From Deltaproteobacteria bacterium UBA5799 (lineage in GTDB: Bacteria > Desulfobacterota > GWC2-55-46): DNA of 32,258 nucleotides. A program made the position numbers and the translations under genes. The stretch lies in NCBI GenBank assembly GCA_002418185.1, contig DIDN01000049.1, positions 1 through 32,258 of the forward strand. Reading direction: 5' to 3'. The notes below the pieces were generated by a model. It was given only the letters and a program-made list of their open reading frames with translations, did not search any database and was not told where the DNA came from. Below, one piece after another: positions 29,682 through 32,258 of the stretch (within the stretch, counting starts at the first letter, position 1; each line of letters begins with the position of its first letter).

Positions 29682-30845
29682 TTGCTGAAAGCCATTTTTT
29701 GTGCTGTCTCCATTTTCCTGCTGCCGGTTGCGGCTTTTGCTGAAAACAACGTATTGACCGTCCTGTATACCGGCGCCGTGAGGGGAGAGCTCGAGCCTTG
29801 CGGCTGTTCGCCCGAGAACCTCTCGGGGGGGCTCGCGAGGCTTTCGGGTTTCATAAGCGTGAATAGCGAGAAGCTAAGCCCCTACTTGCTCGTGGACGCC
29901 GGCAATTCCCTGGGCGACGATTCAATTCAGGGAAGGCTCAAGTCGGACGCGCTCCTGAAGTCGTTCCCGCTCATCGGTTATGACGCAGCCGCCCTCTCTA
30001 AGGAAAAGGTACCGTCCGATACCTTGAAATCGTTCAGGAAATACGGTGTCAAATCCGTCGGCGACGTGCCGGGTGGCAAGCGTTCAATAAAGGCCGGCAA
30101 GGGCAGGTTCGCCCTCAATATAAGCTCGGACAAGACCGCATCGAGAAAGGGCATGCTCAATGTGCTCCTCACTGACAGGCCTTTATCCGAGCTCGGCCAG
30201 GTGGGAGACTGGGACATAGTCGTTACCTCGTCCGGAGAGGTCCTGGAAGAGCCCGTCACATCCGGCAGGGCGCTCGTCGTCTCCGGATACCCCAGGGGGC
30301 AGAAGCTCGGAGTCCTGACTCTCAGTCTCGACGAGAACGGGCGTGTTTCGGGGTTCAGCCACCAATGGCAGGCCCTTGGAAACGATGTCAAGGAAGACCC
30401 GAAAGTTCGCGAAATTATTAACGAATACGACAAGAAGGTCGCAGGGCTTGTAAAGGACGAGGACATGCCTCAGACGGGCCTGAGCCCGTATCTCGGGGCA
30501 GAGAGCTGCCAGGAATGCCACCGCTCGTACCATGAGGGCTGGAAAACGACGCGCCATTCGCAGGCCTTCGGCACGCTTGAGAGGGTCGGCAAGCCCAGGG
30601 ACCCTGAATGTGTTGCGTGCCATTCGACCGGCTACGGCGAGGACGGTGGTTTTTACAGCATCTCAGCGACCCCGGAACTGGCCGGCGTGCAGTGCGAGTC
30701 GTGCCACGGCCCGGGCAGGGAGCATACGAAGGACTTTAGATCCATGCGCCCCGTGACCGAATCCGTATGCCTCAAGTGCCATACGGAGGAGAGGAGCCCG
30801 AATTTCGAATTCAACCGCTATATCGAAGGCATAGGCCATTATTAA
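29682..30845 (+). CDS. UshA-like N-terminal domain fused to tetrahaem cytochrome c554-type domain
   Basis: A 387-residue exported protein from a TTG at 29682 (GAGGTG upstream), with signal peptide about 1-20 (AIFCAVSIFLLPVAAFAE). Residues about 22-270 resemble the metallophosphatase (UshA/5'-nucleotidase) fold (VLYTGAVRGELEPCGCSPEN, LSGGLARLSGFI, LLVDAGNSL). The usual D-x-H metal motif is replaced by TGAVRGELEPCGC, and Asp by Asn in DAGN, so a catalytic metal site is doubtful. Residues 276-367 hold four CxxCH haem sites (Cys276, 310, 338, 363) in the cytochrome c554 style. It is a periplasmic electron carrier or redox enzyme of unknown substrate. It precedes the DsbA-like gene by 22 bases. 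Confidence 0.85.
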   Translation: MLKAIFCAVSIFLLPVAAFAENNVLTVLYTGAVRGELEPCGCSPENLSGGLARLSGFISVNSEKLSPYLLVDAGNSLGDDSIQGRLKSDALLKSFPLIGYDAAALSKEKVPSDTLKSFRKYGVKSVGDVPGGKRSIKAGKGRFALNISSDKTASRKGMLNVLLTDRPLSELGQVGDWDIVVTSSGEVLEEPVTSGRALVVSGYPRGQKLGVLTLSLDENGRVSGFSHQWQALGNDVKEDPKVREIINEYDKKVAGLVKDEDMPQTGLSPYLGAESCQECHRSYHEGWKTTRHSQAFGTLERVGKPRDPECVACHSTGYGEDGGFYSISATPELAGVQCESCHGPGREHTKDFRSMRPVTESVCLKCHTEERSPNFEFNRYIEGIGHY

Positions 30846-30867
30846 CAACGATGGAGAAGGAGGACGC

Positions 30868-31494
30868 ATGTTCAGGAAAATACTCGTATTGCTCATAGGG
30901 CTCGCATTCATCCCGCTTGCCGCTTCGGCAGCGACGGCCCCGTCCATAAAAGGGACCTTTACCGAGGTGCAGGGCAAGGAATTCAAGTTCGACGGCAAGA
31001 CGGTGGAGGTCATAGAGTTCCTGAGCTTCTATTGCGGGAGCTGCTACAGGTTCGAGGAGGCCGTGCCGGTCGTGAAGGGCAACTTCCCCAAAAAGGTCAA
31101 TTGGAAGACAGTGCCGGTCTACTGGGGCCAGGCATCGACAAAGCCCAGCGAGGCGTATTTCCTGGCCGAAGAGGCAGGCAAGGGCGAAGAGATGAAAAAG
31201 GCCCTCTTCAGGGCCAACTTCATCGATAAGAAGGACATCGGGAACGTCGAGGTGATCGAGTCCCTTGCAGCCGAAATGGGACTCGGCTTTGACTTCAGCA
31301 GGAAGCTCAGGACCGGCCAGAAGGCCGAGCAGGCAAGGAAGGCGCTCGACATGGCGAGGGAGTACGGGGTAAACGAGACCCCTTCGCTCGTTATTGCGGG
31401 GAACCTCCTTACGAGCCCGCACAGCCTTAACCACGACCTGAGCGCCCTGAAGGACAACGCGATAACAATTATCGGCAGCATACTTAAAAAGTAA
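30868..31494 (+). CDS. DsbA-like periplasmic thiol:disulfide oxidoreductase
   Basis: A 208-residue protein after GGAGAAGGAGG. The signal peptide is about 1-21 (ILVLLIGLAFIPLAASA-AT). A thioredoxin fold with the DsbA-type helical insert follows: active site Cys56-Gly-Ser-Cys59 (FYCGSCYRFEE), cis-Pro loop ETPSLVIAG, and helices between. CGSC differs from E. coli DsbA's CPHC, implying a different redox potential. It may form disulfides, or keep haem-binding Cys reduced for the cytochrome encoded just upstream. That link is inferred from the operon. Confidence 0.88.
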   Translation: MFRKILVLLIGLAFIPLAASAATAPSIKGTFTEVQGKEFKFDGKTVEVIEFLSFYCGSCYRFEEAVPVVKGNFPKKVNWKTVPVYWGQASTKPSEAYFLAEEAGKGEEMKKALFRANFIDKKDIGNVEVIESLAAEMGLGFDFSRKLRTGQKAEQARKALDMAREYGVNETPSLVIAGNLLTSPHSLNHDLSALKDNAITIIGSILKK

Positions 31495-31500
31495 GCGGGC

Positions 31501-32118
31501 GTGGCGGACTGCTGCCAGGACAAGGAATGCGAGCTTGAGGCGCTGAGGGCCAGGCAGGGGTCGGTCCTCAAGGCCGTGCTTGCCATTAACGCCGTCATGT
31601 TCCTCGTAGAGGCCGGGGCCGGGATACTCGCCGGCTCCACCGCCCTCATGGCCGACTCGCTCGACATGCTCGGAGACTCGCTCGTATACGGCTTCAGCCT
31701 CTATGTGCTGGGCAAGGGGCTAAGGTGGCAGGCGGTCTCGGCCCTCTTCAAGGGCCTCATAATGGCCGCCTTCGGCCTTTTCGTCCTCGGAGAGGCCGCT
31801 TACAGGCTCAATAATCCCGCGGTCCCGCCGGCAGAGGTCATAGGCGGGATCGGGGCGCTTGCTCTCCTTGCCAACTCGATATGTCTTTGGCTACTCTGGA
31901 GGCACCGGAGCGACGACATAAACATGCACTCCGTCTGGCTCTGCTCCCGTAACGACATCATCGCCAACGTCTCGCTCTTCGTGGCTGCTTTCGGCGTATG
32001 GGCAACAGGCTCATGGTGGCCGGACATGGCCATAGGGCTTGCCATAGCGGCGGTCTTCCTCCGTTCTGCCCTGTTCGTTACGGGGAGGGCCGTGCGCCAG
32101 CTCAAGGCCGCCGGCTGA
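31501..32118 (+). CDS. Short cation-diffusion-facilitator-type metal transporter
   Basis: A 205-residue protein with a GTG start six bases after the DsbA-like stop. It has six predicted membrane helices and lacks the usual C-terminal cytoplasmic domain, so it is about two-thirds of normal CDF length. The N-terminus has Cys4, Cys5 and Cys10 (MADCCQDKECELEALRARQ). TM2 has the CDF signature with Asp55-x3-Asp59 (ADSLDMLGD). In TM5 the usual His-x3-Asp is Cys148-x3-Asp152 (WLCSRNDIIAN). A D/D/C/D site would favour a soft or different metal from Zn. It is expected to export a metal from the cytoplasm by proton antiport; cargo unknown. Confidence 0.82.
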   Translation: MADCCQDKECELEALRARQGSVLKAVLAINAVMFLVEAGAGILAGSTALMADSLDMLGDSLVYGFSLYVLGKGLRWQAVSALFKGLIMAAFGLFVLGEAAYRLNNPAVPPAEVIGGIGALALLANSICLWLLWRHRSDDINMHSVWLCSRNDIIANVSLFVAAFGVWATGSWWPDMAIGLAIAAVFLRSALFVTGRAVRQLKAAG

Positions 32119-32258
32119 TTGCCGGCGAATCCTGCCTAACGCCGCGCAGTTCCGGAACGCCCCGTCCTCAAGCCCTTGACTTCCGACTGACTTATGACCA
32201 CAGTTAATTTTTAATCTCTAAGGGTTGAATTCCCCGCCGCAAGCGGCGTGTTTGTTTA
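32119..32258. other. Downstream flank with weak hairpin signals
   Basis: CGCCGGC/GCCGGCG (32109-32127) overlaps the last stop but has no T run. A second pair, CGCCGC/GCGGCG (32235-32248), is followed by a T-rich end and may be a terminator. No gene is recognised before the window ends. Confidence 0.3.

Noticed and set aside
29539..29688. 49-codon ORF in the cytochrome leader
   Set aside because: It has a weak ribosome site and stop overlap, but Arg/Pro/Ala-rich content and coincidence with hairpins suggest it is not a protein. Kept only as a note in the leader entry.

Overview
The window reads as about 32 kb of chromosome from a GC-rich, Gram-negative, respiring bacterium. Signal peptides, a lipoprotein box, a multihaem c-type cytochrome and a DsbA-like oxidase show a periplasm. 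Ferritin-like, rubredoxin, rubrerythrin and three hemerythrin genes fit an anaerobe or microaerobe that meets oxygen or NO. The chemotaxis gene order and the UshA-like/cytochrome fusion recall Deltaproteobacteria (Desulfobacterota, Geobacter-like), but I cannot place it below that. Codon use is odd for GC-rich DNA: Ile is often ATA and Arg often AGG. I saw no tRNA, rRNA, CRISPR array, phage gene or insertion sequence.

Layout. 1-1624 (-): the N-terminal 541 codons of a GH15 glucoamylase-like protein whose usual catalytic-acid motif is replaced. 1846-6714 (+): a near-consensus promoter, then ferritin-like protein, a 40-residue rubredoxin, a MidA-type methyltransferase, a 57-residue CxxC/CxxC protein, a rubrerythrin-like protein, a geranylgeranyl-reductase-family flavoprotein, and a secreted PDZ / Met-rich / Spy-like fusion. 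6794-8226: a tiny ORF with a strong terminator, then two tandem bacteriohemerythrins. 8260-9138 (-): an EamA transporter. 9410-14825 (+): an NlpC/P60 cell-wall hydrolase, a 28-residue single-span membrane peptide with its own consensus promoter and terminator, and an NtrB/NtrC-like two-component pair. 14903-18775: prmC (-), a YbaK-type deacylase (-), archaemetzincin (+), a DUF2249-hemerythrin protein (-) and an M48 lipoprotein protease (-). 18903-19242: a stand-alone 67-residue helix-hairpin-helix protein with promoter and terminator.

19497-29330 (+) is one tightly packed chemotaxis operon: MCP-like, CheY, STAS, CheA, MCP, CheW, CheR, an orphan kinase, CheD, CheB. Two parts are unusual. CheA carries a tandem MshEN-like (c-di-GMP-domain-like) insert between P2 and P3. 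The orphan kinase keeps its ATPase motifs but has Asn where the phospho-accepting His should be. No flagellar gene is present, so the pathway's output is unknown.

29438-32118 (+): a candidate promoter and hairpin-rich leader, then an UshA-like/tetrahaem cytochrome, a DsbA-like oxidoreductase and a short CDF-type metal transporter with an unusual Cys-xxx-Asp metal motif.

The best candidates for undescribed biology are the His-less kinase and MshEN-bearing CheA in the chemotaxis operon, the strongly expressed 28-residue membrane peptide, and the structured leader before the cytochrome gene.
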